Assembly (NCBI GenBank): GCA_013002625.1
Contig: JABDJE010000082.1
Location: 1 to 5,073, forward strand
Origin: Saprospiraceae bacterium
GTDB lineage: Bacteria; Bacteroidota; Bacteroidia; Chitinophagales; Saprospiraceae
Direction: 5' to 3'
Length of the DNA stretch: 5,073 nt
Shown here: piece after piece, positions 1-5,073 of the stretch
Numbering within the stretch: position 1 is the stretch's first letter
Layout of the letters: each line of letters opens with the position of its first letter
Made by a program: the position numbers and the translations under genes
The notes under the pieces: generated by a model
Told to the model about the DNA's origin: nothing
The model's database searches: none
What the model saw: the letters and a program-made list of their open reading frames with translations, nothing else

Positions 1-555
1 AATAGATGGAGACCTATTCTGGATCATTTTGATGATGAAGGTATTGACTTATGCTATGAACTACATCCTGGTGAAGACCTTCATGATGGGGTCACTTTTG
101 AAATGTTTCTGAAGGAGGTGGATAATCATCCAAGAGCATGCATTTTATATGATCCATCTCATTTTGTACTGCAGCAACTGGATTATATAGCCTTTATTGA
201 TCACTACCATGATAGAATTAAAATGTTTCATGTAAAGGATGCGGAATTTAATCCAACCGGGAAACAAGGCGTGTTTGGCGGGTATCAATCATGGGTTAAC
301 CGAGCCGGAAGATTCAGATCCTTGGGAGATGGTGAAATTGACTTTGGTATGATCTTCAGTAAGCTCACACAATATGGGTTTGAAGGATGGGCAGTTTTAG
401 AATGGGAGTGCTGCATTAAATCTCAGGAACAAGGTGCTGCCGAAGGCGCATCGTTTATTAAGAATCACATAATTGAAGTAACACAAAAAGCGTTTGATGA
501 TTTTGCAAACGTTCAAACGGATCAGGATAAAATCAATAAGTTACTAGGGCTTTGA
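1..555 (+). CDS. Sugar phosphate isomerase/epimerase family protein (xylose-isomerase-like TIM barrel), 5'-truncated
   Basis: The frame is open from base 1 to the TGA at 553-555, giving 184 visible residues. There is no start in the window; the ATG at 103 is internal, because family sequence continues upstream of it. The visible part matches the C-terminal half of AP_endonuc_2 (PF01261) TIM-barrel proteins, which usually have about 330-350 residues, so roughly 150 are missing. Likely divalent-metal and substrate residues, numbered from the first visible codon, are E20 in CYELHPGE, D51 and H54 in YDPSH, H77 in FHVKD and E134/E136 in LEWE. The tail with FDDFA and a final LLGL is typical of members annotated as sugar phosphate isomerase/epimerase, which often accompany Gfo/Idh/MocA oxidoreductases. 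The family interconverts or epimerises sugars, keto-sugars or inositols; the actual substrate here is unknown. The stop overlaps the TTG start of the next gene by 4 bases, so the genes are probably co-transcribed and translationally coupled. Because the N-terminus is absent, cytoplasmic or exported location cannot be decided. Confidence 0.5.
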   Translation, partial: NRWRPILDHFDDEGIDLCYELHPGEDLHDGVTFEMFLKEVDNHPRACILYDPSHFVLQQLDYIAFIDHYHDRIKMFHVKDAEFNPTGKQGVFGGYQSWVNRAGRFRSLGDGEIDFGMIFSKLTQYGFEGWAVLEWECCIKSQEQGAAEGASFIKNHIIEVTQKAFDDFANVQTDQDKINKLLGL

Positions 556-866
556 TACGAAGATCATTTATAGTTATCCTAAGCTGTTTCAACGGTCTAT
601 TGTTTGGTCAAAATCAAGACAGTATCCTGAAGTATCAAATGGACAGTCTATCCATATTTGCTCATCCACTTCAGACAGCTTTTATATTACATAACAATTC
701 CTTGTTGGTATCTGACAGAAATGAAGATATGGCAGCGACCTTTGGAGATCCCTCCAGGGTATTATATAGATCTCCAGGGGTTTCAATGGCTAATGATCAG
801 GCGAATGGGGTTGTGCACCATGGTTTGCCTGGTGAGTTGAACATCTGGTCAGTGTATGGGGGTTGA
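552..866 (+). pseudogene. TonB-dependent receptor, N-terminal piece (signal peptide and start of plug), frameshifted
   Basis: This 104-residue frame is the front of the receptor continued in 863-2524. Its start is TTG at 552: a TAA lies in frame at 537 and no ATG, GTG or CTG lies between, while the next ATG (residue 30) would remove the signal peptide. Residues 1-20 look like a Sec signal (MIRR, a hydrophobic core, then LLFGQ before NQDS). A DSLSIFA stretch at residues 31-37 sits where a TonB box would be expected, but this is tentative. Residues 64-99 hold plug hallmarks: GDPSRVLYRSPGV, then NDQANGV, HHGLPGELN and W99. There is no carboxypeptidase-regulatory-like domain before the plug. The frame ends at TGA 864-866 in the middle of the plug, just after five G bases, so on its own it cannot form a receptor. 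The frame break could be genuine decay, a phase-variable state, ribosomal frameshifting or a sequence error. Confidence 0.5.
857..866 (+). other. Frameshift junction at a G5 run in the receptor plug
   Basis: The local sequence is TAT-GGG-GGT-TGA in the upstream frame, with five Gs at 858-862. One extra G, or a -1 ribosomal slip with GGT re-pairing on GGG, joins the frames as SVYGG-LNPNH. The stop (TGA 864-866) and the first codon of the new frame (TTG 863-865) overlap as TTGA. As I recall the family, W is followed by about eight residues before NPNH, whereas the simple repair gives six. A deletion of about 7 bases is therefore an alternative to loss of one G. There is no classical A-AAA-AAG-type slippery heptamer. 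Confidence 0.5.
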
Positions 867-2524
867 ATCCCAATCACCTCAGCAATGCAGGCACGCGCTT
901 TGATCAAAGCAGTATTGCAGCAGGTGGTGTCCTGGCACTACCATTTGAAGTGATTGAGGATTTAACTTTCACGAGTACTCCGCGTAATGCATCAAGTTTT
1001 AATTCAATGAGTGGATTGATGGATCTTTCATTTTCAGATGACGGCAACACCTTTGTTAAGGCAGGATTGCTTGGAATGGAGGCATCATTTCAAAGCAATA
1101 AAAAGTCCAGATTAAAGGCACATGCGCGCTATTCAACTGTTGGTTTGCTATCTGATATGGGCGTCGACTTTGACGGAGAGTCCATTAACTTTCAGGACTT
1201 TTTTTTATCCTTCAGACCTACGAAAAACATCCAAGTCTTTGGAATGATTGCATCCAGCAATAATGATAAATCTGCTGTAGATAGTTTTTCTTTAGTTGAA
1301 GTTCAAAAGGACTTATTAGACATCAATTATAGCTCAAGATTGGGATTTGTAGGAACACATATCAGATTGGGTTTAACGCGTCATAGCCTTGTGGCGTCGT
1401 ATAAAAAAGATATAAGAACAAGTTTAAATAAATATGATCCTTCACCTAGCCCATTTTTAAGCCGTGATGAATCAGAATATTTGAAGATTTCCTATGCTGG
1501 CCGTCAAAAAATCAAGATTGCAAATTTTACTTTAAGCCCCTCAGTAAATGCTCAAGTCAACAAGGATAAAGTGAATTTTAATGATAGCAGTCTTGATGAA
1601 ACCTCTTTCATTTTAGAACCGGGCTTGAGTTTTGCTTTCCTTGGAAATGGAGATGCTCAGTTTAGTTATGAGTTCAGTGTATCGGGATTGTATGATTCAT
1701 TTTCAGATGAATTTCAATTTGAGCCGAGTGCAAATGTGCAGTATTTCAATGGGGCGCATGTGTTTAGTGTACAAGCTGGTCTGATATCGCAGGCCATTTC
1801 CAGACCATTGCAAGCCGTGGCTATTGGGAATTCGAATAATCATGACGCTGTACTAGACAGAACAAGAAATTTTTCAACAAGTCTGTCGTGGAAATTTCTA
1901 CCTGAATTGTCAAAATTCAAATTGTTAACAAGCGTCTTTTATAAGCGGCTGTATAATTTGCCTGGCATCAATTATCTTGATTATATGCCATTATTAAATG
2001 GTGTTGTGTACAACGATAAGCTCATTAATGGATACTTATTGACAATTGATGGTGAACCTCAGGTGGCGCGATCTTTAGGTGTTGATATAATGGTTGACTA
2101 TGAGCTGCTGAATGGTTTAAACCTAAACCTTAATGGCAGCATCTTCGATTTAAAGTATCGTGACTTTCAAGATAATTGGGTGGATGCGAGATATAATTTT
2201 GGACATGTTGTTAATGCAACCATTTCAAAAAGAATTGAGTTCGACAATGGTAAATCATTAATGCTCCATTCAGGGTTGCACTACCGTGGTGCAGCGAAAG
2301 TAATTGAAGATCGGACCCGAGAGCTACGGCCCTATTGGCGGATAGATTTAAGAGCCAAGTATACTTGGCGTGAAAGGAATGTTTTAATTCTTGACATCCA
2401 GAATGTCACAAATCGCATCAATGATGCTTACTATTATTTTGACAGTTTCACTAATCAATATGAGCTAGAGGAACAATTAACTATGATTCCGATCATAAGC
2501 TATAAGCGCATCCTGGGCAAGTAA
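863..2524 (+). CDS. TonB-dependent receptor, main piece (rest of plug and outer-membrane beta-barrel)
   Basis: This 553-residue frame, counted from the TTG at 863, continues the receptor begun at 552. Its first residues, LNPNHLSNAGT, are the middle of the plug and follow directly on W-S-V-Y-G-G of the previous frame. The TTG is therefore probably just the first codon after the frame break, not a real start. Residues 1-60 finish the plug (AAGG..., a VIEDLTF strand, and SMSGLMDLSF where family members have a NALSG.FDL-like motif). The rest is a beta-barrel with alternating aromatic/polar strands. The C-terminal part matches the Bacteroidota receptor group: YWRIDLR (491-497), LDIQNVTNRIN (510-520) and IPIISY (542-547). 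The end, KRILGK, lacks the usual terminal aromatic residue, which may affect barrel insertion. No SusD partner is nearby, so it is not a classical SusCD pair. Its place between two isomerase-like genes suggests sugar or cyclitol uptake, which is inference. The barrel frame has no further stops, so any decay is recent. Confidence 0.5.
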   Translation: MNPNHLSNAGTRFDQSSIAAGGVLALPFEVIEDLTFTSTPRNASSFNSMSGLMDLSFSDDGNTFVKAGLLGMEASFQSNKKSRLKAHARYSTVGLLSDMGVDFDGESINFQDFFLSFRPTKNIQVFGMIASSNNDKSAVDSFSLVEVQKDLLDINYSSRLGFVGTHIRLGLTRHSLVASYKKDIRTSLNKYDPSPSPFLSRDESEYLKISYAGRQKIKIANFTLSPSVNAQVNKDKVNFNDSSLDETSFILEPGLSFAFLGNGDAQFSYEFSVSGLYDSFSDEFQFEPSANVQYFNGAHVFSVQAGLISQAISRPLQAVAIGNSNNHDAVLDRTRNFSTSLSWKFLPELSKFKLLTSVFYKRLYNLPGINYLDYMPLLNGVVYNDKLINGYLLTIDGEPQVARSLGVDIMVDYELLNGLNLNLNGSIFDLKYRDFQDNWVDARYNFGHVVNATISKRIEFDNGKSLMLHSGLHYRGAAKVIEDRTRELRPYWRIDLRAKYTWRERNVLILDIQNVTNRINDAYYYFDSFTNQYELEEQLTMIPIISYKRILGK

Positions 2525-2536
2525 AGCATAATGCTT
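2524..2536. repeat. Short inverted repeat in the receptor-isomerase gap
   Basis: AAGCAT-A-ATGCTT is a perfect 6-base inverted repeat around one central A. It begins at the last base of the receptor stop codon and lies 23 bases before the next ATG. No T-run follows and the hairpin would be only about 4 pairs, so it is not a terminator. It could be an operator half-site pair or chance. Confidence 0.5.
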
Positions 2537-2559
2537 AACTTAGAATTATATGATACATT

Positions 2560-3441
2560 ATGAAAAGAAGAGAGTTTGTAGGTAAAACCACTATGGCAAC
2601 AACAGCGGCGTTATTTTCACTTAAATGCAAAGCAGAACAGTACAAGACCCTAGGTGGGTTTGGATTACAGTTATGGTCCGTACGACATGATATGGACAAG
2701 GACTGGAAGGCTACCCTAAATACGATTGCGGAGATTGGATTCAAGGATGTAGAATGTGCAGGATACACCAATGGTCTGATTTATGGTCAGACTGTAAAAG
2801 ATTTTGATTCCTATTTGAAATCTATTGGTTTGACCATGAAAAGCTGCCATACAAGGACAGGTGCAGGCAGCCCTGATCAGGTGGGCACGATGACCAATGA
2901 ATGGGAGCGTATTTGTGAGGATTTAAAATCCATGGGTGGACAATCATTAATTTGTGGATATTTCGAAGAATTCGAGAGACAGACTCTAGATGACTATAAA
3001 CGCCACGCAGAGCTTTTTAATAGGTGTGGGGAAAAAGCCAAAGAGTATGGATTAAAATTCGGTCATCACAATCATGATTTTGAATTCTTTAAAATCGATG
3101 ACCAAGTGCCCTATGATATACTCTTAGATGAGACGGACCCTGAGTTGGTATGTTTTGAATTGGATCATTACTGGATCAAGAAAGGCGGGGCAGATCCTTT
3201 TGCTTACTTCAATAAATATCCTGGGCGATTTCCATTCTGGCATGTCAAAGATATGGACGATACGGAAGATCAGTTTTTTACCGAAGTTGGCACAGGCATT
3301 ATCGATTGGGAGCCTATTTTTCAAGCGGAAGCAAAATCAGGGATGAAGTACTTTTACGTTGAGCAAGATGATTTCAAAAAATATGCACCTTTGGAAAGCG
3401 TCAAAATGAGCCATGATTACTTGAAAAACTTTAAGTACTAG
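2560..3441 (+). CDS. Exported sugar phosphate isomerase/epimerase-like protein (xylose-isomerase-like TIM barrel, Tat-type signal)
   Basis: The protein has 293 residues from ATG 2560, the right length for a single-domain AP_endonuc_2 (PF01261) TIM barrel. The N-terminus KRREFVGK followed by a short hydrophobic stretch (residues 10-21) fits a twin-arginine signal, and cleavage near CKA-EQ (residue 25) is plausible. C23 is preceded by K, so it is not a good lipobox. The barrel starts with LGGFGLQLWSV (31-41). Probable metal and active-site residues are E65 in DVECAGY, H170/H172 and E175 in HHNHDFEF, D202 and H203 in ELDHYW, H228 in FWHVKD and E268 in YVEQDD. The set of conserved acids and histidines is complete, so it should be active. 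The family isomerises or epimerises sugars and keto-sugars; 'phosphate' in the name may not apply to a periplasmic enzyme. It follows the receptor by 35 bases on the same strand, probably in one operon. Its stop overlaps that of the convergent gene. Substrate unknown; family assignment is firm. Confidence 0.5.
   Translation: MKRREFVGKTTMATTAALFSLKCKAEQYKTLGGFGLQLWSVRHDMDKDWKATLNTIAEIGFKDVECAGYTNGLIYGQTVKDFDSYLKSIGLTMKSCHTRTGAGSPDQVGTMTNEWERICEDLKSMGGQSLICGYFEEFERQTLDDYKRHAELFNRCGEKAKEYGLKFGHHNHDFEFFKIDDQVPYDILLDETDPELVCFELDHYWIKKGGADPFAYFNKYPGRFPFWHVKDMDDTEDQFFTEVGTGIIDWEPIFQAEAKSGMKYFYVEQDDFKKYAPLESVKMSHDYLKNFKY
3438..3441. other. Overlapping convergent stop codons (CTAG)
   Basis: The + strand isomerase stops with TAG at 3439-3441 and the - strand DUF1295 gene stops with TAG read from 3440 to 3438. 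The two genes overlap by the palindrome CTAG and leave no intergenic space for a separate terminator. Any transcription end for either gene must lie within the other. Confidence 0.5.
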
Positions 3442-4220
3442 TAGATCCCAGGAATAAGTCTATAGGATTTTGTTTTGTATTCTGTGAAGGATGGGTGCTC
3501 ACCATATTTCTTTTCCCAGCTCTTTTCCAAGATGGGTATGCCACTGAATTTTAAGAGTAAAAAACAGATCCATAAGGGGCCGATTAGCGCTATCATGTTA
3601 ATCGAGAAATCATTGCCCCACTGGAGAATGGGTATTCCAATCCAAAAGAGAATTTCACCAAGATAATTTGGGTGCCTTATCCTGGACCAAAGCCCTGTGG
3701 ACATAAATTGGTCGGGATGCGATTTTTTAAATTTAAATTTCTGGTAGTCTGCTAAAGCTTCGATGCCCCAACCCAGGATTGATATTGTTGTTCCAACAAT
3801 CAAAAGTCTCTTGTCAATCGAGTACCCTTCAATCATGTGAAGTAGAAAAGAAAGGCTTATGATGAATACACTAATACCTTGTACGAACCAGAATCCTAAA
3901 AAGCTTAATTTATTTGTTCTTATGTCATTGAAACGTTCATCTTGACCCATGTGTTTGATCCGCACCATCAAGTAAGTGCCCAACCTTACAGCCCAGAGAT
4001 AAATCAAGATCAGCACAAGTATGGCTGCAAGGGATTTGTCTGATAATAGAAAGGACCATGTAGCCAGGACAATAAAGGTGATACTGTAAGATATATCTGT
4101 TAACTTATCTGTCTGAAATGTATAAGCTATCAAATACATGAAAAGATTGATTCCAAGTGAGACACCAAATAGAAGGAGTAAAGTTGTAAGCATATAACTA
4201 CAACCAATTGTTATTTGCAT
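3438..4220 (-). CDS. DUF1295 family integral membrane protein (steroid 5-alpha-reductase / isoprenylcysteine methyltransferase-like fold)
   Basis: The protein has 260 residues and about six or seven hydrophobic segments (roughly 11-33, 44-60, 63-80, 106-130, 138-156, 186-200 and 207-228), so it is an inner-membrane protein. Motifs typical of DUF1295 (PF06966) are AYTFQTDKLTDISYS (32-46), RLGTYLMVRIKHMGQDERF (79-97), EALADYQKFKFK (154-165) and GLWSRIRHPNYLGE (176-189). The last motif is the cofactor-binding signature shared with 5-alpha-reductase and ICMT-type enzymes. The reaction is not established for the family; reductase or methyl-transfer chemistry on a membrane lipid is inferred. The start at 4220 leaves a nine-residue polar lead (MQITIGCSY) before M10 at 4193. 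M10 starts directly before the first membrane segment and would widen the divergent gap from 21 to 48 bases, so it is an equally good start. The gene is convergent with the exported isomerase and divergent from the TIGR01777-type gene, its likely functional neighbour. Confidence 0.5.
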   Translation of the reverse strand: MQITIGCSYMLTTLLLLFGVSLGINLFMYLIAYTFQTDKLTDISYSITFIVLATWSFLLSDKSLAAILVLILIYLWAVRLGTYLMVRIKHMGQDERFNDIRTNKLSFLGFWFVQGISVFIISLSFLLHMIEGYSIDKRLLIVGTTISILGWGIEALADYQKFKFKKSHPDQFMSTGLWSRIRHPNYLGEILFWIGIPILQWGNDFSINMIALIGPLWICFLLLKFSGIPILEKSWEKKYGEHPSFTEYKTKSYRLIPGIY

Positions 4221-4241
4221 TGTTCTAATAAAAAAAAATAA
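4221..4241. promoter_or_regulatory. 21-base divergent spacer with an A9 run
   Basis: Only 21 bases, 18 of them A or T, separate the DUF1295 ATG (4220) from the TTG of the TIGR01777-type gene (4242). They include nine consecutive As (4230-4238) directly before an in-frame TAA. An A-rich leader is usual for translation initiation in Bacteroidota, which rely little on Shine-Dalgarno pairing. I find no exact TAnnTTTG promoter element on either strand; TTATTTG at 4211-4217 is only a partial match. Promoters for one or both genes probably overlap the opposite coding region, especially if DUF1295 starts at 4193. Confidence 0.5.
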
Positions 4242-5073
4242 TTGAAGAAGACTATACTAATATCAGGTGGGACCGGATTAATTGGTAATAGGTTGAGAGA
4301 CTATCTGGGAACAGAGCGATACGATTTCCGAATCTTAACGAGGAGTAAGTCAAAAGTAAGCGCCAATAAAAATTATTATCTATGGAATCCAGCCCAAAAT
4401 GAGATGGATTCTGCTGCATTGAATAATGTAGATATAGTTATTAACCTGGCAGGTGCGGGCATCGCTGATAAGCGTTGGACCGATGAAAGAAAGCAGCTTC
4501 TGCTGGACAGTCGCGTTGACAGCATTAAGACACTTGCAAAATATCTTAAAGCGTCAGGTACGAAACTTCAGTTGTTAATTGGGGCATCAGCCATCGGCTT
4601 GTATGGTGATAGGGGAGAAGAACGTCTAACGGAACAGGACGAACGCGGAAAAGGATTCTTAGCTGATATTACTGAGACATGGGAAAATGCTTACAAGACC
4701 ACAGAGCCCTATGTCATGCGGAGTATGATCATGAGAATAGGTATAGTGCTAAGCTCAAAAGGTGGTGCATTGAAGGAGATTCTCAAGCCGGGGAAAGCTG
4801 GTGTTTTTGGTTATTTTGGTGATGGTTCTGCTTATTATTCTTGGATACATATTGATGATATATGTGAAATCATACATCAAGCCATCTTTAATGATGCGTA
4901 TAAAGGCATCGTGAATGCAACAGCCCCAGAACCCATTTCGATCAAGCAACTGGTAAGCGATGCTAAATCAGCGTCGGGAAGGCCAGGCTTGTTGATGCCT
5001 GTACCTGGATTTGGATTAAAGCTTATTTTGGGGGAAATGGCCACGATGCTTCTGAACAGCACACGTGTAATAC
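4242..5073 (+). CDS. TIGR01777 family NAD(P)-binding epimerase/oxidoreductase (YfcH-like), 3'-truncated
   Basis: The frame opens with TTG at 4242, directly after an in-frame TAA (4239-4241), and stays open to the window end: 277 codons of a family of about 300. TTG is the only possible start ahead of the nucleotide-binding motif and gives the expected MKKTILISGGTGLIG beginning. The Rossmann motif is GGTGLIG (9-15, GxxGxxG). Family motifs follow in order: NLAGAGIADKRW (68-79), SRV (90-92), SAIGLYG (116-122 region, in place of the usual SAxGYYG), RIGIVLSSKGGAL (165-177) and SWIHIDD (200-206). The C-terminal DUF1731-type segment begins with PVPGFGLKLILGEMA (253-267). It is an extended short-chain dehydrogenase-type cytoplasmic protein; the substrate is not known for the family. 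It is divergent from the DUF1295 gene. As I recall, the two families are sometimes neighbours in lipid-modification or photo-oxidative stress clusters, which hints at, but does not show, a shared role. Confidence 0.5.
   Translation, partial: MKKTILISGGTGLIGNRLRDYLGTERYDFRILTRSKSKVSANKNYYLWNPAQNEMDSAALNNVDIVINLAGAGIADKRWTDERKQLLLDSRVDSIKTLAKYLKASGTKLQLLIGASAIGLYGDRGEERLTEQDERGKGFLADITETWENAYKTTEPYVMRSMIMRIGIVLSSKGGALKEILKPGKAGVFGYFGDGSAYYSWIHIDDICEIIHQAIFNDAYKGIVNATAPEPISIKQLVSDAKSASGRPGLLMPVPGFGLKLILGEMATMLLNSTRVI

Noticed and set aside
658..840. 60-residue + strand open frame
   Set aside because: It is an out-of-frame shadow of the receptor N-terminal piece, which has clear signal-peptide and plug motifs.
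857..866. Programmed -1 frameshifting as the firm explanation for the split receptor
   Set aside because: There is no canonical slippery heptamer and no hairpin at the usual distance, and receptors are not known to need recoding. Kept only as one of several possibilities.
2578..2632. C23 of the exported isomerase as a lipoprotein cysteine
   Set aside because: The residue before it is K and the preceding SLK does not fit a lipobox. A Tat-type signal with ordinary cleavage fits better.
2535..2771. 78-residue - strand open frame opposite the start of the exported isomerase
   Set aside because: It shows no recognisable motif and lies opposite a well-supported gene. A shadow frame.
2774..2792. 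Inverted repeat GTCTGA with 7-base loop and TCAGAC
   Set aside because: It lies inside the isomerase coding region (residues near NGLIYGQTV), is short, and has no supporting context. Probably chance.
3124..3346. Overlapping open frames on both strands (3124-3324 minus, 3128-3346 plus)
   Set aside because: Both overlap the conserved barrel core of the isomerase (ELDHYW, FWHVKD) in other frames and carry no motif.
3445..3478. ATCC...GGAT followed by a T-rich stretch (TTTTGTTTTG), resembling a terminator for the 2560-3441 gene
   Set aside because: The stem is only 4 pairs with a 16-base loop and the T-run is interrupted. It also lies in the coding sequence of the opposite gene.
3475..3666. 63-residue + strand open frame
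   Set aside because: It is opposite the RHPNYLGE region and C-terminus of the DUF1295 gene and shows no motif of its own.
4755..5062. Two minus-strand open frames of 61-64 residues
   Set aside because: They are antisense shadows of the TIGR01777-type gene, whose motifs run unbroken through this stretch.

Overview
The window looks like chromosomal DNA of a Bacteroidota bacterium (marine or environmental Saprospiria/Cytophagia-like; the lineage is my inference). The reasons are moderate-to-low GC, no clear Shine-Dalgarno motifs, very A/T-rich translation starts, a TonB-dependent receptor of the Bacteroidota type, and exported xylose-isomerase-like TIM-barrel proteins. I see no rRNA, tRNA, CRISPR array, insertion sequence or phage gene.

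Left part (1-3441, + strand), a probable carbohydrate-handling operon. A 5'-truncated sugar phosphate isomerase/epimerase-family gene (1-555) overlaps by 4 bases (TTGA) a TonB-dependent receptor gene that begins with TTG at 552. The receptor reading frame is broken inside the plug domain at a G5 run (858-862). The two pieces, 552-866 and 863-2524, are together one receptor of about 657 residues. After a 35-base gap comes a second TIM-barrel isomerase/epimerase-like gene (2560-3441), this one with a twin-arginine-like export signal. The layout of enzyme, outer-membrane receptor and exported enzyme suggests uptake and periplasmic/cytoplasmic conversion of a sugar, cyclitol or keto-sugar. The substrate cannot be read from the sequence.

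Right part (3438-5073), a lipid/redox-type pair. A DUF1295 multi-membrane-segment protein (3438-4220, - strand) is convergent with the exported isomerase, and the two stop codons overlap in one CTAG. A TIGR01777-type NAD(P)-binding protein (4242 to beyond the window end, + strand) is divergent from it, with only 21 A/T-rich bases between the annotated starts. This last gene starts with TTG and runs off the window, so a search for closed ORFs would miss it.

I do not see a convincing undescribed system. The points most worth a second look are the frameshift in the receptor (programmed, phase-variable, real decay or assembly error), the repeated use of TTG starts, and the exported isomerase paired with the receptor.
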